The notes under the pieces were generated by a model. It worked only from the letters and a program-made list of their open reading frames with translations. It ran no database searches and was not told the origin of the DNA. The position numbers and the translations under genes are program-made. A stretch of DNA of 64,000 nucleotides from CBDFMR01 sp965249765 (GTDB lineage Bacteria; Bacteroidota; Bacteroidia; Chitinophagales; Saprospiraceae): the NCBI GenBank assembly GCA_965249765.1, contig CBDFMR010000005.1:62001-126000 (forward strand), read 5' to 3'. Of the stretch, positions 45,627-54,885 are shown piece after piece. Numbering within the stretch: the first letter of the stretch is position 1; the number at the start of each line of letters is the position of its first letter.

Positions 45627-46126
45627 TACTTCTCTTGAGATCTATAGAGCTGGGAATAGATCGGAAAACTAGCACTACCATAATGAGAATAACAACTCTG
45701 ATGTGCTTGATCTAGTTGGTACTGATTTGCAAAATTAATATAAAATGCCGTCAACAGTTGAAAATCCATGTTGCGGGAGTTGGGCTTGGGATAGTATACC
45801 AAGTGCTTGATGGTACCGTCGTTATTCCAGAAGATATTGAGCCAAACCTTTACGCCTTTGATGTCAAATCCGATGCTGTCTGCATATCCTTCCATCTCCG
45901 TGAGCATCTTTATCCACTTCTCATAAGCCACGTCCATATAGTCATCACAGACTGCTAACAGGCTCGTATTACACTCGCCAGCGACCTCACCATAAACAGC
46001 TTCATATTCACCTATCATGAAAGCCTTAGGAATTGTGTTTTGTGATTGTACAGACTGATTACTCATGACAACTAGCATGAGTGATGCAGCAAGAGTGGTT
46101 GAGATATGACGAATTTTCAAATGCAT
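45626..46126 (-). CDS. Secreted protein of unknown family
   Basis: A 166-residue protein with a signal peptide (ending NQSVQSQ, about residue 29). The mature part contains four cysteines and segments VWLNIFWNNDGTIKHLVYYP and DFQLLTAFYINFANQYQLD. I do not recognise the family; the NDGTIKHLVY segment resembles TonB-C-like or related small domains only weakly. It precedes and overlaps the propeller lipoprotein, so the two products may act together. Confidence 0.72.
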   Translation of the reverse strand: MHLKIRHISTTLAASLMLVVMSNQSVQSQNTIPKAFMIGEYEAVYGEVAGECNTSLLAVCDDYMDVAYEKWIKMLTEMEGYADSIGFDIKGVKVWLNIFWNNDGTIKHLVYYPKPNSRNMDFQLLTAFYINFANQYQLDQAHQSCYSHYGSASFPIYSQLYRSQEK

Positions 46127-46317
46127 TAAACTACTAAAGTATAAAATATATAGAATCTAGCATGGATTACTTACATGTTAACTACGATAAGGGACATAAA
46201 ATTCTACTTTCCCGCATGTTAAGCTGCCTTTAACATATCGATACGATTGAGCTCAATTACAATACATGGTACGAATATTGCATATATAAAAATCTAAGCA
46301 ACTGTTAAAACCAATTA

Positions 46318-46347
46318 AGAGGCTACTGATTCAGTAGTCTCTTTTTA
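46318..46347 (+). terminator. Rho-independent terminator-like hairpin
   Basis: AGAGGCTACTG, loop ATT, then CAGTAGTCTCT followed by a T run. The 11-base stem has one G-T pair. No plus-strand gene precedes it within the window; either a small RNA or a lost gene would explain it. Confidence 0.65.
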
Positions 46348-46519
46348 TTTATTTATTTCACTAAAGCTTTTACATTCTTCTATTCCCCTTATATTGGGAA
46401 CTCTGGGATTTTAATATCTCAGAAAGAAATAGTCACTATGGCTCCTCAGAAGTGAGAGGTGTAATGGCACTGGGATTTAGCTTAATCTGTTTTTGTTCTT
46501 GAAATCACCATATTTCAAT

Positions 46520-47060
46520 GAACTACCCCGCAGCAATCTGACGGGGTATCAGCCTCCCTCTAATTCCTAAATCAGGCTTAATTGTTTCCTCTCATGTTGT
46601 TTATAGGTTCTTCCTTGACTTTCAATATTTCTCTTTATAACATCCATATTCCCATACTGCACTACTGTTTTTATATTATATCCACTTGTCCAATAATTTC
46701 CTCACCTCAATTTCTTCTTAACTTCTAGATGATCTTTAATTATCTCTATGGCTGTCATGCTCTTTAGTATTTGCACTACTTTCTTTGGTGATTACTTTGG
46801 TACACTTTGAACCAATAAATGGACATGTTCTGCGTCAGATCCAATTTTAACAAAATGTATCTCATACCTCTTGCCTATCCCTTTACATACTTTCTTTTGT
46901 GTCAAGTCAACTTTCTTACTAAACACTTCTCTCCTATATTGTGATGACATACTATTTGATACAACAACAAACTTCTGTTGTGACTCTTTACTATATGCCT
47001 GTCTTCCATATTTTAAAGCTAAACATTATGCGTCACCCGATGCTTGCAGCGGGGAATTCT
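46520..47060 (-). mobile_element. IS200/IS605-type element remnant
   Basis: The remnant contains a broken TnpA-like gene between two hairpins: TACCCCG...CGGGGTA at 46524-46548 and CCCG...CGGG at 47036-47053. Subterminal hairpins are the usual ends of IS200/IS605 elements, which lack inverted repeats and target duplications. Confidence 0.7.
46567..47022 (-). pseudogene. IS200-type TnpA (HUH transposase), broken
   Basis: One frame reads leftwards through YRREVFSKKVDLTQKKVCKG, then IGSDAEHVHLLVQSVP, where HVH is the HUH metal-binding pair. It meets an in-frame TAA directly after VPK and a TGA after KKKLR, then continues (YNIKTVVQYGNMDVIKRNIE and KQHERKQLSLI) to the stop at 46567. The tyrosine usually found before the IESQG-like segment appears replaced by Asn. 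No start codon is clear at the 5' end. The gene is dead. Confidence 0.78.
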
Positions 47061-47400
47061 CATGATTAAAACAAAGAAAAACAGATTGGTAATCCACGAT
47101 TTGCGTGGACGGCTGATTTTGTTTATTTCTTTGTGCGGTTGTGGTGACCGTCAGGAGCATGAACGGCGAGGTCGTTTCACGCTTTTTTTATGCCCTAATC
47201 GGACTTTCAGTATTTACGCGTGATATGCCTCTACTATTTCCTGTAATTCTTATTAATTGCTGTCACAGATAAATAAACGAATTTCTTGAAACCAACTATC
47301 CCCGAGGCAAGCCTCGAGGTATTTTCTTCGAATAAAGTAGAAAGGTGAAAGGAATATCGGACAGCTCCCTCTCCTGTACTTTGATACAGGAAACGGAAAT
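47061..47400. other. Non-coding debris with short hairpins
   Basis: No gene is seen. Two hairpins occur: TCCACG-ATTTG-CGTGGA near 47094-47110 and CGAGGC-AA-GCCTCG at 47303-47316. Both resemble ends or internal structure of IS200-type elements, but no transposase is attached. Confidence 0.45.
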
Positions 47401-47973
47401 ATGAACAATCTGACATTTTACATTTCATTATCCAGGCCATTTAAGGATATCCCATTAGAAATATGGGGAAACTACAGCCATTATATAGGTTGGACTGGTT
47501 TTACCTTTAACGATGGGGTTTGGTTAGGCAGTCAGGGGTCGGCCTATACAAAGCCAAACAAATTTGGTTTGGCAATAGCCTATGACATGCCTACACCCTA
47601 GGGTGAAGATCTGACTATCCTGCCCTACCTGCGGATAGAATTTGAAAAATACGACATCCAAGTTGATGGGACATCGGTGGCGGCAGTATATAAGAGTGAA
47701 ACCCATAGAGATTTTGACGGTATCGTGACTGTAAATACAGATGAGAGCATGGGTAATCAACTCATGCCGTCGATAGGCATAAAACTTAGACAACGGCTAT
47801 GGTGGAGAATCCATTTGTCTTTTGATTTTTTCTATGTCATCGGTCAGAGACCCTATCAGCGTATGTTCTTCGATTATTCCTACAAGGGAGTAGAGCAACC
47901 ACGCGGCGAGTGGTACTCGGATGGTAGTGGGTACGTCAGAACGATCGGAGTCGCGGTGCGATTGTTTGATTGA
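47401..47973 (+). pseudogene. Outer-membrane beta-barrel protein 3' part with in-frame stop
   Basis: From 47401 the frame reads MNNLTFYISLSRPFKDIPLE and WGNYSHYIGWTGFTFNDGVW, is interrupted by a TAG at 47599-47601 after DMPTP, and continues in the same frame (GEDLTILPYLRIEFEKYDIQ, then IHLSFDFFYVIGQRPYQRMF) to the stop at 47971. The alternating strands indicate an outer-membrane barrel. A signal peptide is missing, so the 5' end is probably lost. CAG to TAG would be a single base change. Confidence 0.65.
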
Positions 47974-48002
47974 CGTATTGACAAAACCTGTAAATTCTAT
48001 TG

Positions 48003-48037
48003 AATGAGACTGCTATAAAATGGCAGTCTCATTTTTC
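48003..48037 (+). terminator. Terminator of the barrel pseudogene
   Basis: AATGAGACTGC and GCAGTCTCATT form an 11-base stem with a short AT-rich loop, followed by a T run. It lies 30 bases beyond the pseudogene stop. Confidence 0.8.
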
Positions 48038-48290
48038 ATTTACGTTGATTCTAATTACCCTAATCGTCAAGTGTGCATAATAGCTCAATGCACGTCTCTC
48101 GGTATGCATTGCCATAATTTTTGGTCAAAAATCTCGCCAATGCTTTTCCGTTTTCTAAGATTTACCCCAATCTGAAGATCGGGGTAATATCACACACAAC
48201 TAGTTCCTTACCTATTATCATCTCGGCTTTATTCTTGGTAACTAGCCATACAGGGAATATGCCTTGCTAAAAATTGATATAGCTCATAAA

Positions 48291-48569
48291 TGTGCAATTG
48301 TGTAATACACACTCTTTAAATAGAGGAGCATAGTTCATTATTATTAATATAATTTATACGCAGAATACCATCGTTACATATCAAATTTGTTACAGTGCTC
48401 TGCACCTCTTGTTTCTAACATTGGGAAAACGTGTGTATAGCATATTGAGCTTTTTAGACCTTTAGTCTTTAGGTGGGGTAAATTCGCTTCATGTTTATGG
48501 TGTGCGAAACTCTTATTTTTCAATATTAGGCAGAGTGTAAAAGGGAAATGTGCATTTTGTTATGCACAC
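48291..48569. repeat. Possible relics of the ISKra4-like IS ends
   Basis: TGTGCAATTGTGTAATACAC at 48291 resembles the right end of the IS copies, and TGTGCATTTTGTTATGCACA at 48549 resembles their other end (18 of 21 over its length). Both point the same way, not inverted, and the second is itself palindromic, so chance cannot be excluded. No transposase lies between them. Confidence 0.4.
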
Positions 48570-48636
48570 GTTCGTCAAATATTGAATAGATAATGATTTA
48601 TTATAATGTACCTTGCGATGTCAATCGTAAAAACAA

Positions 48637-49173
48637 ATGATACTAGATATAATCGCCCTTATTCTCGTCATCTATGGATTTGCCAAGGGCTACAAAAGGG
48701 GCTTGATAAATACATTATTCGATACTTTGTCTCTCATCATAGGTGTTGTAGCGGCTCTCAAGCTTTCGCCAATTATCATTGGATTGCTAGGTGGCATATT
48801 ACCTTTCAGTCCTTCTGTGGTTTTTATTATTGGCGTTGTTGTCACTTTTATTCTAGTCATGTTGATCATCAGGTTTATTGGTGATAAGTTAGAAGACGTT
48901 GTCGACACAGTAAAACTAGGTTCCATCAACAAGATAGCTGGAGGTGCACTCATGGCCCTCGTCATAGCTATAGTCATCAGCTTCATTTATTATTTCGGTA
49001 TAAAAACACAACTCATCAGCGAGAAGCAAAAAACAGAATCAATGACCTACCCTTACTTAGAGCCTCTACCCTCCAAGGCGACGGCGACATTTGATAACCT
49101 AAAGCCTGCCTTCAGGAGTTTCTGGGATAAAATGATTGAGACTTTTGATAGTATCAAAGAGCAGGCGGAGTAG
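48637..49173 (+). CDS. CvpA family membrane protein
   Basis: A 178-residue protein with four predicted helices (LIALILVIYGFAKGYKRGLI, LFDTLSLIIGVVAALKL, VVFIIGVVVTFILVMLII, ALVIAIVISFIYYFGI). The start MILDIIALIL and the motif GFAKGYKRGLI are standard for CvpA, linked in E. coli to colicin V production and envelope stress. It stands alone. Assignment to the family is firm and the exact function open. Confidence 0.88.
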   Translation: MILDIIALILVIYGFAKGYKRGLINTLFDTLSLIIGVVAALKLSPIIIGLLGGILPFSPSVVFIIGVVVTFILVMLIIRFIGDKLEDVVDTVKLGSINKIAGGALMALVIAIVISFIYYFGIKTQLISEKQKTESMTYPYLEPLPSKATATFDNLKPAFRSFWDKMIETFDSIKEQAE

Positions 49174-49527
49174 TTTGAGTTAATGTGGTAATAAAAACTA
49201 CTCAGCGTGAGGAGTATGATACAATCTTCATATTGCATAGAGTTTGCAATCCTCGACGCTCCGACTCGGAATTGTTCTTTCGTCGAGAGGTTGAAAACCT
49301 TCGACTCAATGGAAGGTGAGCTAAAGGTCTCTTAACCTCTTTGAAGGAACGAGTAATGTGGTAATGAAAATTACTCATTCTTTAGACGTAAAAACGAAAA
49401 GCGAGCTAGCACACCTAATAATATCTCTCCACAGGGTCGAAATGACAGGTGATTTAGTGAAAGATGATGAGAAGTTGGGGCAATGCCTAATGAAGGCTAC
49501 CCAGACGGGAACACGATTAACGAATTT
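49174..49527. other. Intergenic region with a local repeat and hairpin
   Basis: TAATGTGGTAATAAAAACTA near 49182 recurs as TAATGTGGTAATGAAAATTA near 49353. Between them, GTCGAGAGGTT-GAA-AACCTTCGAC (49281-49304) forms a hairpin. No gene or clear promoter is visible; this may be decayed mobile-element or structured RNA sequence. Confidence 0.5.
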
Positions 49528-50517
49528 CTAATTCATCATATGCCATATGGCATCCTTCAATTCTAGTAGTCCGGTCTCGGTTGCGGAAGAAAAGAATAAA
49601 AAGGGAACATCGACATCAAGCTCACTGATAATCATTTCCTTCAACTCGTCATCAATAAGATCTGACTTTGAAATCCCTATAATCTTGGGTTTGTGTATGA
49701 GTTCTTCGTTGTACTGACTTACCTCATTGAGGAGAATGTCATACTCTTTATTGATGTCTTCCGTATCTGATGGAATGACAAAAAGGAGAACAGCATTGCG
49801 CTCAATGTGCCTCAAAAATCGCAATCCCAGCCCTTTTCCCTGATGTGCATTTTCAATAATTCCCGGGATATCTGCCATTATAAATGAATGATGTTCCCTA
49901 TAAGCTACTATACCTAAATTGGGGATCAGGGTCGTGAATGCATAGCTTGCAATCTTGGGTTTTGCAGCAGAGATCACAGATAAGAGAGTTGACTTACCGG
50001 CATTGGGGAAACCTACAAGACCTACATCAGCTAAAACTTTTAACTCGAGAATTTTCCAGACCTCCTGGCCTTCTTCGCCGGGTTGAGCATATCGAGGAGA
50101 TTGATTTGTAGAAGATTTAAAATGGGCATTGCCTAGCCCTCCTCTACCCCCAGACAGCAAGATAACCTCTTGATCATGATCAGTTACTTCAAACATGACT
50201 TCCATGGTTTCAGCATCTTTGGCAACTGTTCCTAGCGGCACATCTAGAATGACATCTTCTCCATTGGCTCCTGACTTATGACCTCCAGAGCCAATATTTC
50301 CTTTGCCAGCGATAACATGCTTGCGATATTTCAGGGGCAGTAGGGTCCATATATTACTATTGCCACGTAAGATAATATGGCCTCCTCTACCTCCATCACC
50401 TCCATCAGGGCCCCCTTTGGGATTTTTCCGATCACGAAAAAAATGCACACTACCAGCACCTCCAGCACCCGTACGGCAATTGATCTTTACATAATCAACA
50501 AAGTTTTTCTCAGACAT
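49528..50517 (-). CDS. obg: GTPase Obg (CgtA)
   Basis: A 329-residue ribosome-associated GTPase involved in large-subunit assembly. The glycine-rich OBG fold (GGPDGGDGGRGGHIILRG) is followed by the G domain with G1 GFPNAGKST, G3 DIPG and G4-type SKSD. It lacks the extra C-terminal domain of some Obg proteins. It lies 14 bases downstream of adk, an arrangement usual in Bacteroidota, where hpt often comes first; hpt is not here. Confidence 0.96.
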   Translation of the reverse strand: MSEKNFVDYVKINCRTGAGGAGSVHFFRDRKNPKGGPDGGDGGRGGHIILRGNSNIWTLLPLKYRKHVIAGKGNIGSGGHKSGANGEDVILDVPLGTVAKDAETMEVMFEVTDHDQEVILLSGGRGGLGNAHFKSSTNQSPRYAQPGEEGQEVWKILELKVLADVGLVGFPNAGKSTLLSVISAAKPKIASYAFTTLIPNLGIVAYREHHSFIMADIPGIIENAHQGKGLGLRFLRHIERNAVLLFVIPSDTEDINKEYDILLNEVSQYNEELIHKPKIIGISKSDLIDDELKEMIISELDVDVPFLFFSSATETGLLELKDAIWHMMN

Positions 50518-50531
50518 GGTTGCTGAGGATT

Positions 50532-51107
50532 TTACATGACGGCATCAATCGCCGACGATATACGAGCACTTATCTCCGGAATATCTCCTACACCGGAAAT
50601 TTTTGCTGAAACACCCAGTTTATCGTAGAAGTCATAAACCAGCGCAGTCTCTTCATTGTAGACCTCTATTCTTTTTCTAATCACCTCCTCGTTGCGATCA
50701 TCAGCCCTTCCTGATGTCTCTCCTCTTTTAAGCAATCTCTTGACGATTTCTTCATCATCGACATCAAGCGCAAGCAGCAAGCCTACTTTTTCATCCATCT
50801 CTCCGAGTAAGTTGTTCAAGGCTGTGCACTGAGTACCAGTACGTGGAAATCCATCAAAGATAAATCCCTCAACATCCTGATTGGCCAATACCTTATTCTT
50901 AAGCATCCCAATGGTGACCTCATCAGGCACAAGATTTCCTTTTGACATATAATCTTGAGCCTTGAGGCCTAGTTCTGTTTCGTTTCCGATCTCAGATCTA
51001 AAAAGATCACCTGTAGAGATATGAAGAAAATTGTATTTGTCACCTAAGATATCAGCTTGGGTTCCCTTTCCTGACCCTGGAGGTCCAAATAATATTATGT
51101 TAATCAT
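50532..51107 (-). CDS. adk: Adenylate kinase
   Basis: Interconverts AMP, ADP and ATP. The 191-residue chain starts MINIILFGPPGSGKGTQAD with the P-loop. STGDLFRSEIG, FIFDGFPRT and LLKRGETSGRADDRNEEVI match; the short lid without zinc cysteines is the common form in this phylum. It forms an operon with obg. Confidence 0.97.
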   Translation of the reverse strand: MINIILFGPPGSGKGTQADILGDKYNFLHISTGDLFRSEIGNETELGLKAQDYMSKGNLVPDEVTIGMLKNKVLANQDVEGFIFDGFPRTGTQCTALNNLLGEMDEKVGLLLALDVDDEEIVKRLLKRGETSGRADDRNEEVIRKRIEVYNEETALVYDFYDKLGVSAKISGVGDIPEISARISSAIDAVM

Positions 51108-51128
51108 AGTCTATCCTAAATAAGTGGG

Positions 51129-51136
51129 CAAAGATA
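51129..51136 (-). promoter_or_regulatory. -7 promoter box for adk-obg
   Basis: TATCTTTG on the minus strand, 21 bases before the adk ATG, matches TAnnTTTG. A TTG is present further upstream but at 26 bases, longer than usual. Confidence 0.55.
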
Positions 51137-51156
51137 CTAATACAGTACATATGATA

Positions 51157-51702
51157 TTAGTTCAATACATCTCTAGTAAACAGATACTTATCTCTCCAAT
51201 AATCTGACGCCAATACATCATCTTTCCTTACTCCACCCTTAGAGGTACAATGAATAACTTTAAAACCTTCAGTACTGTTGCTAGCAACAATTGCGACGTG
51301 GGTGACCTTATCAGGTGAACCAAAAAAAGCGAGGTCACCAGGTCTACTCTCCCCTAGTGACTTATACTTTCCCTTTCTTGAAAGTGTCGTCGAAGACCCA
51401 TATAGATGAACCCCAAATGATTGATATACATAAGTCGTAAGACCAGAACAGTCAAATCCATCTTTAGGGTGTTTACCACCATATCTGTACGTAATGCCCA
51501 TGTACTTTTGTGCCTCGGCAACTATCGCCTCGCGGTCATACTTGACTTCTTTTTTACTTACTACCCACTCCTTCTGAGGCCTGTATGCTCTCTTTTTTTT
51601 TGCTCGACTATGGGAAGTATATTTTGGTGAAGAACATGCTCCGAACAAAAGGATCATCGCCAATAGAGGCAGCAGTTGTCTGATAAAACCGTTTGTAATC
51701 AT
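51157..51702 (-). CDS. NlpC/P60 (C40) peptidase lipoprotein
   Basis: A 181-residue lipoprotein with lipobox FGAC (Cys23) and an NlpC/P60 domain that cleaves peptidoglycan stem peptides. The catalytic triad is Cys85 (DGFDCSG), His135 (VTHVAIV) and His151 (IHCTS). A basic linker (residues 32-55) joins anchor and domain. It stands alone between adk and the L25 gene. Confidence 0.93.
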   Translation of the reverse strand: MITNGFIRQLLPLLAMILLFGACSSPKYTSHSRAKKKRAYRPQKEWVVSKKEVKYDREAIVAEAQKYMGITYRYGGKHPKDGFDCSGLTTYVYQSFGVHLYGSSTTLSRKGKYKSLGESRPGDLAFFGSPDKVTHVAIVASNSTEGFKVIHCTSKGGVRKDDVLASDYWRDKYLFTRDVLN

Positions 51703-51762
51703 AGGAGAATTATTATTTCAATTTCTTCTGAAATGTTAGTTAATAAGTTTTATTGCAATTGT

Positions 51763-51790
51763 AAAGTCTCACTTCGGTGGGACTTTTACA
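51763..51790. terminator. Stable UUCG-loop hairpin downstream of the L25 gene
   Basis: AAAGTCTCAC-TTCG-GTGGGACTTT forms a ten-base stem with one G-T pair and a C(UUCG)G tetraloop on the plus strand. Read on the minus strand it follows the L25 gene by about 210 bases. T runs on both sides are short, so it could end transcripts in either direction, or be an RNA stability element. Confidence 0.55.
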
Positions 51791-51999
51791 TATTATAATT
51801 TTTTATAATATGTGCAAATACCATTCCAGTCTGTGACAAGTAGCACAGTTTGATTTTAGAAATACGTTGTATTTACCAAATTAAGTATTCAATCATCAAT
51901 GGAATGACGATTGATCATTACTCTACAGGAACTAACTTGAAAAGACAAATCTATTCTTAGATCCTTCTTGACCTGATAGAGTGAATAAACCTTTGAGTT

Positions 52000-52671
52000 C
52001 TATTTCTCCGTTGGGGCAGCATCGTTGACACTTCCTCCTTCAGTTTCAGCACCTTCGCCTTCAGCTCCTTCGCCTTCAGCTCCTTCGCCTTCTTCCTCGT
52101 CAGTCTCTGACTCAATACTTTTAAGAGCACGTGGTACTTCTACTGATGCAACTGAAATAGCGGGATCATTTATAACCTCGATATTCTCTAGAGAATCGAT
52201 GTCTCTCACTTTTACTGAGTAGCCCAACTCTAATTCTGAAATATCGATATTAACTTCATTGACCAAATCACTGGGAAGTGCTTTAATCTCAATCCTTCTC
52301 AATTGTTGAACAAGAATACCTCCTCCTTTTACTCCAGGAGATACTCCACTAAATCTTACAGGAACTTCAATTTTTACAGGCCTATCATCAGATAGTTCCA
52401 TGAAATCTATATGAACAATGCTTTCAGTAACTGGGTGAAACTGAATGTCCTTCACGATACACTTGCGTTTGGCTCCATCAACGTCCACTTCTGCCATTTT
52501 AAAATCTGGTGTATAAATCAGATTTCTGATATCATTGTAGGTTACACTTAAAGAGACATTATCACTGCCACCATAAAGGACTGCAGGGATACGACCTTCA
52601 CTTCTTGCGATCTTGTTGGCAGCCTTACCTGTTTCATCTCTTTTGGCACCATTTATTGTTACTACTTCCAT
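52000..52671 (-). CDS. rplY: 50S ribosomal protein L25 (Ctc/TL5 type)
   Basis: Binds 5S rRNA. The 223-residue chain has the L25 domain (RDETGKAANKIARSEGRIPA VLYGG-type start) and the TL5 beta domain (about 95-185). The tail is a low-complexity acidic stretch made of EGEGA units. It lies downstream of prs, a usual pairing; the expected pth gene does not follow. It has its own promoter. Confidence 0.94.
   Translation of the reverse strand: MEVVTINGAKRDETGKAANKIARSEGRIPAVLYGGSDNVSLSVTYNDIRNLIYTPDFKMAEVDVDGAKRKCIVKDIQFHPVTESIVHIDFMELSDDRPVKIEVPVRFSGVSPGVKGGGILVQQLRRIEIKALPSDLVNEVNIDISELELGYSVKVRDIDSLENIEVINDPAISVASVEVPRALKSIESETDEEEGEGAEGEGAEGEGAETEGGSVNDAAPTEK
52040..52095 (-). repeat. 15-bp tandem repeat in the L25 tail
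   Basis: The unit CAGCTCCTTCGCCTT repeats about three times, coding for EGEGA on the minus strand. Copy number of such repeats can vary between strains. Confidence 0.8.
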
Positions 52672-52702
52672 TGTCTATTTCTTAGATTTATAAAATGGGT
52701 CG

Positions 52703-52731
52703 CAAAGATAACCAAATGAATGAATAGACAA
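52703..52731 (-). promoter_or_regulatory. Promoter of the L25 gene
   Basis: On the minus strand TTG (52731-52729) and TATCTTTG (52710-52703) are 18 bases apart, matching the Bacteroidota -33/-7 pattern. The box ends 31 bases before the start codon. Confidence 0.7.
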
Positions 52732-52779
52732 ATAGGTCTGTGATAATTTCCAGGGCAACCGCATCAAAATAAATTTCAA

Positions 52780-52797
52780 AATATGAATCTTCATATT
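52780..52797. promoter_or_regulatory. Perfect 8-base dyad upstream of the L25 promoter
   Basis: AATATGAA-TC-TTCATATT is a perfect inverted repeat in an AT-rich region between prs and the L25 promoter. It could be an operator or a weak hairpin after prs. Nothing decides between these. Confidence 0.35.
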
Positions 52798-52931
52798 CAA
52801 TGGCTTATAAAATTAAATTTTAATAAATTATTTTTATTTCAATCCATAAAAGATTGATCTTCAGAACATAAATATTTTAGTGCGTTTGCCCTAGATAATT
52901 TCCGATTCGCGATAATTTGTTAAAATGTGGG

Positions 52932-53864
52932 TTATTTATCTACAAATAGTGCAGCAATCGACTTGTACTCATGAGTATTCCGAATAGCTCTTGCAAATAG
53001 CTTAGAGCAAGAGATGACATTGATCTTGTCTGATTTCTCCTTAAGTGGTATTGTATCAGTCACAATCAGCTCTGACAATCGACTGGAATTAATATTCCTA
53101 AAAGCATTACCTGATAAAACCGGATGTGTACACATGGCTTTTACACTTTTGGCACCTTTATCGAGAAGAGCATCTGCTGCCCTGCATAAAGTACCCGCAG
53201 TATCCACGATATCATCGATGAGAATAATGTCAGCTCCACTAACTTCACCGATAACCGTAATTGCTTTTACTTCATTGGCTTTTCGGCGTTCCTTATCACA
53301 GATCACGAGATCTCGCTCAAAATACTTGGCATAGGTCCTTGCTCTCTTTACACCTCCCACATCAGGACTGGCAAAAGTGACATTGCTTAAATCCTGCTTT
53401 TCCAAATATGGAATAAAGATGGCCTCACTCTTCAGGTGGTCTACTGGAATATCAAAGAAACCTTGAATCTGGTCGGCATGAAAATCCATCACCATTACAC
53501 GATCTGCTCCGGCAGCCTCCAGAATGTTGGCAATCAACTTAGCTGAAATGGGAACACGGGGTTTGTCTTTTCTATCTTGTCTGGCATAACCAAAATATGG
53601 AATCACGGCTGTAATATATCCGGCAGAGGCTCTCTTAGCAGAGTCAATCATGAGCAATAACTCCATCAAATTGTCCGTAGGAGCAAACGTAGACTGAATA
53701 AAAAACACATATGCACCTCTTACAGATTCGTTGATGACAGTCTGCATTTCTCCATCACTGAACTTATTGACCCTGACATCGCCAAGGCCATATCCATAGT
53801 GATCGGCAATCTTGTCGGCGAGATAATGTGATTCGGTGCCGGCAAAAAGTTTGACTTCTAGCAT
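52932..53864 (-). CDS. prs: Ribose-phosphate pyrophosphokinase
   Basis: Makes PRPP from ribose 5-phosphate and ATP. The 310-residue chain contains KIADHYGYGLGDVRVNKFSDGE, the ATP/Mg region PYFGYARQDRK, VMDFHADQIQGFFDIPVDHL and the PRPP loop DIILIDDIVDTAGT. The start MLEVKLFAGTESH is family-like. It precedes the L25 gene. Confidence 0.97.
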   Translation of the reverse strand: MLEVKLFAGTESHYLADKIADHYGYGLGDVRVNKFSDGEMQTVINESVRGAYVFFIQSTFAPTDNLMELLLMIDSAKRASAGYITAVIPYFGYARQDRKDKPRVPISAKLIANILEAAGADRVMVMDFHADQIQGFFDIPVDHLKSEAIFIPYLEKQDLSNVTFASPDVGGVKRARTYAKYFERDLVICDKERRKANEVKAITVIGEVSGADIILIDDIVDTAGTLCRAADALLDKGAKSVKAMCTHPVLSGNAFRNINSSRLSELIVTDTIPLKEKSDKINVISCSKLFARAIRNTHEYKSIAALFVDK

Positions 53865-53888
53865 TCCCCAGATTTATTAGGTATGTGA

Positions 53889-53896
53889 CAAAGGTA
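53889..53896 (-). promoter_or_regulatory. -7 promoter box for prs
   Basis: TACCTTTG on the minus strand, 24 bases before the start, matches TAnnTTTG; no -33 TTG is clear. Confidence 0.45.
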
Positions 53897-54015
53897 GCAT
53901 TTTAGGAACTAGGAACTTCCAGATTATAAAACAGAAATTTAATTCACATTTCTAAATTTCTGTAGTTCTATTCCCATTTACACTCTTCGCTCTCGTATTG
54001 TCTTTATATTGTGGC

Positions 54016-54885
54016 ATGCTGTCGAAGTCTGTCTATGATTATCTCATATTGCTATTGCTTGCATTCATTTGGGGCAGCTCATTTATTCTCATCAAAAAAG
54101 GACTCGTCGCCCTCAGTCCATACCAAGTGGCAGCAGTAAGAATTTGCATTACAGCATTATGCTTTTTACCTTTTGTAATTGCTCATTGGAAAGAAATCGA
54201 CTGGAGTAAATTATGGTTATTCTTGCTTGTAGGTCTGACTGGCACTGCCCTTCCGTCTGTATTATTTCCATTGGCGCAGACCGAGATCAGCTCATCATTA
54301 TCAGGAATTCTTAATAGTCTCACTCCTATTTTTACATTCACCATAGGTATTCAATTCTTCAGACAACCCCTTAATAAAAAAAGCCTGGTTGGTTTGCTTA
54401 TTGCCTTCATAGGGGTGGTACTATTGTTTCTGCAAGGACAATCATCATCTACCAACGGCAATATACTTTTTGGCCTCTTTGCCATCATTGGCACCATCTG
54501 CTATGCACTGAATGTAAATTGTATAAAACAATTTTTTCAAAAGACAAGGGCCTTAATAATAAGTGCGGTATCATTCACCATGGTGGGTCCCATAGGACTC
54601 GGCATGTTGTTAGTAACTAATGGACCACAACAAATAATGACACATGAAGACGGTATGGCATCATTGGGTTATGTCACTTTGCTGGCTGTTTTCAGCACGG
54701 TCATATCGACTGTTATCTTTTTTCGTCTAGTACAGAAAACCAATCCGGTATTTGCCGCATCTGTAAGTTACGTAACTCCGGTCATTGCTATTTTTTGGGG
54801 CATCCTCGATGGAGAGTTCTTTTCGTGGGAGCAACTAATAAGTGTTGCCTTGATATTATCAGGTGTTTACATGATTAAACGCTAA
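54016..54885 (+). CDS. EamA/DMT family transporter
   Basis: A 289-residue inner-membrane protein with ten predicted helices in two EamA repeats. The start MLSKSVYDYLILLLLAFIWGS (ATG at 54016) carries the typical IWGSSFILIKKGL; the first repeat ends near FIGVVLLFLQGQ and the second includes YVTPVIAIFWGILDGE. The longer frame begins at a TTG (53998) and is unlikely. Substrate unknown; relatives export amino acids and other metabolites. Confidence 0.92.
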   Translation: MLSKSVYDYLILLLLAFIWGSSFILIKKGLVALSPYQVAAVRICITALCFLPFVIAHWKEIDWSKLWLFLLVGLTGTALPSVLFPLAQTEISSSLSGILNSLTPIFTFTIGIQFFRQPLNKKSLVGLLIAFIGVVLLFLQGQSSSTNGNILFGLFAIIGTICYALNVNCIKQFFQKTRALIISAVSFTMVGPIGLGMLLVTNGPQQIMTHEDGMASLGYVTLLAVFSTVISTVIFFRLVQKTNPVFAASVSYVTPVIAIFWGILDGEFFSWEQLISVALILSGVYMIKR

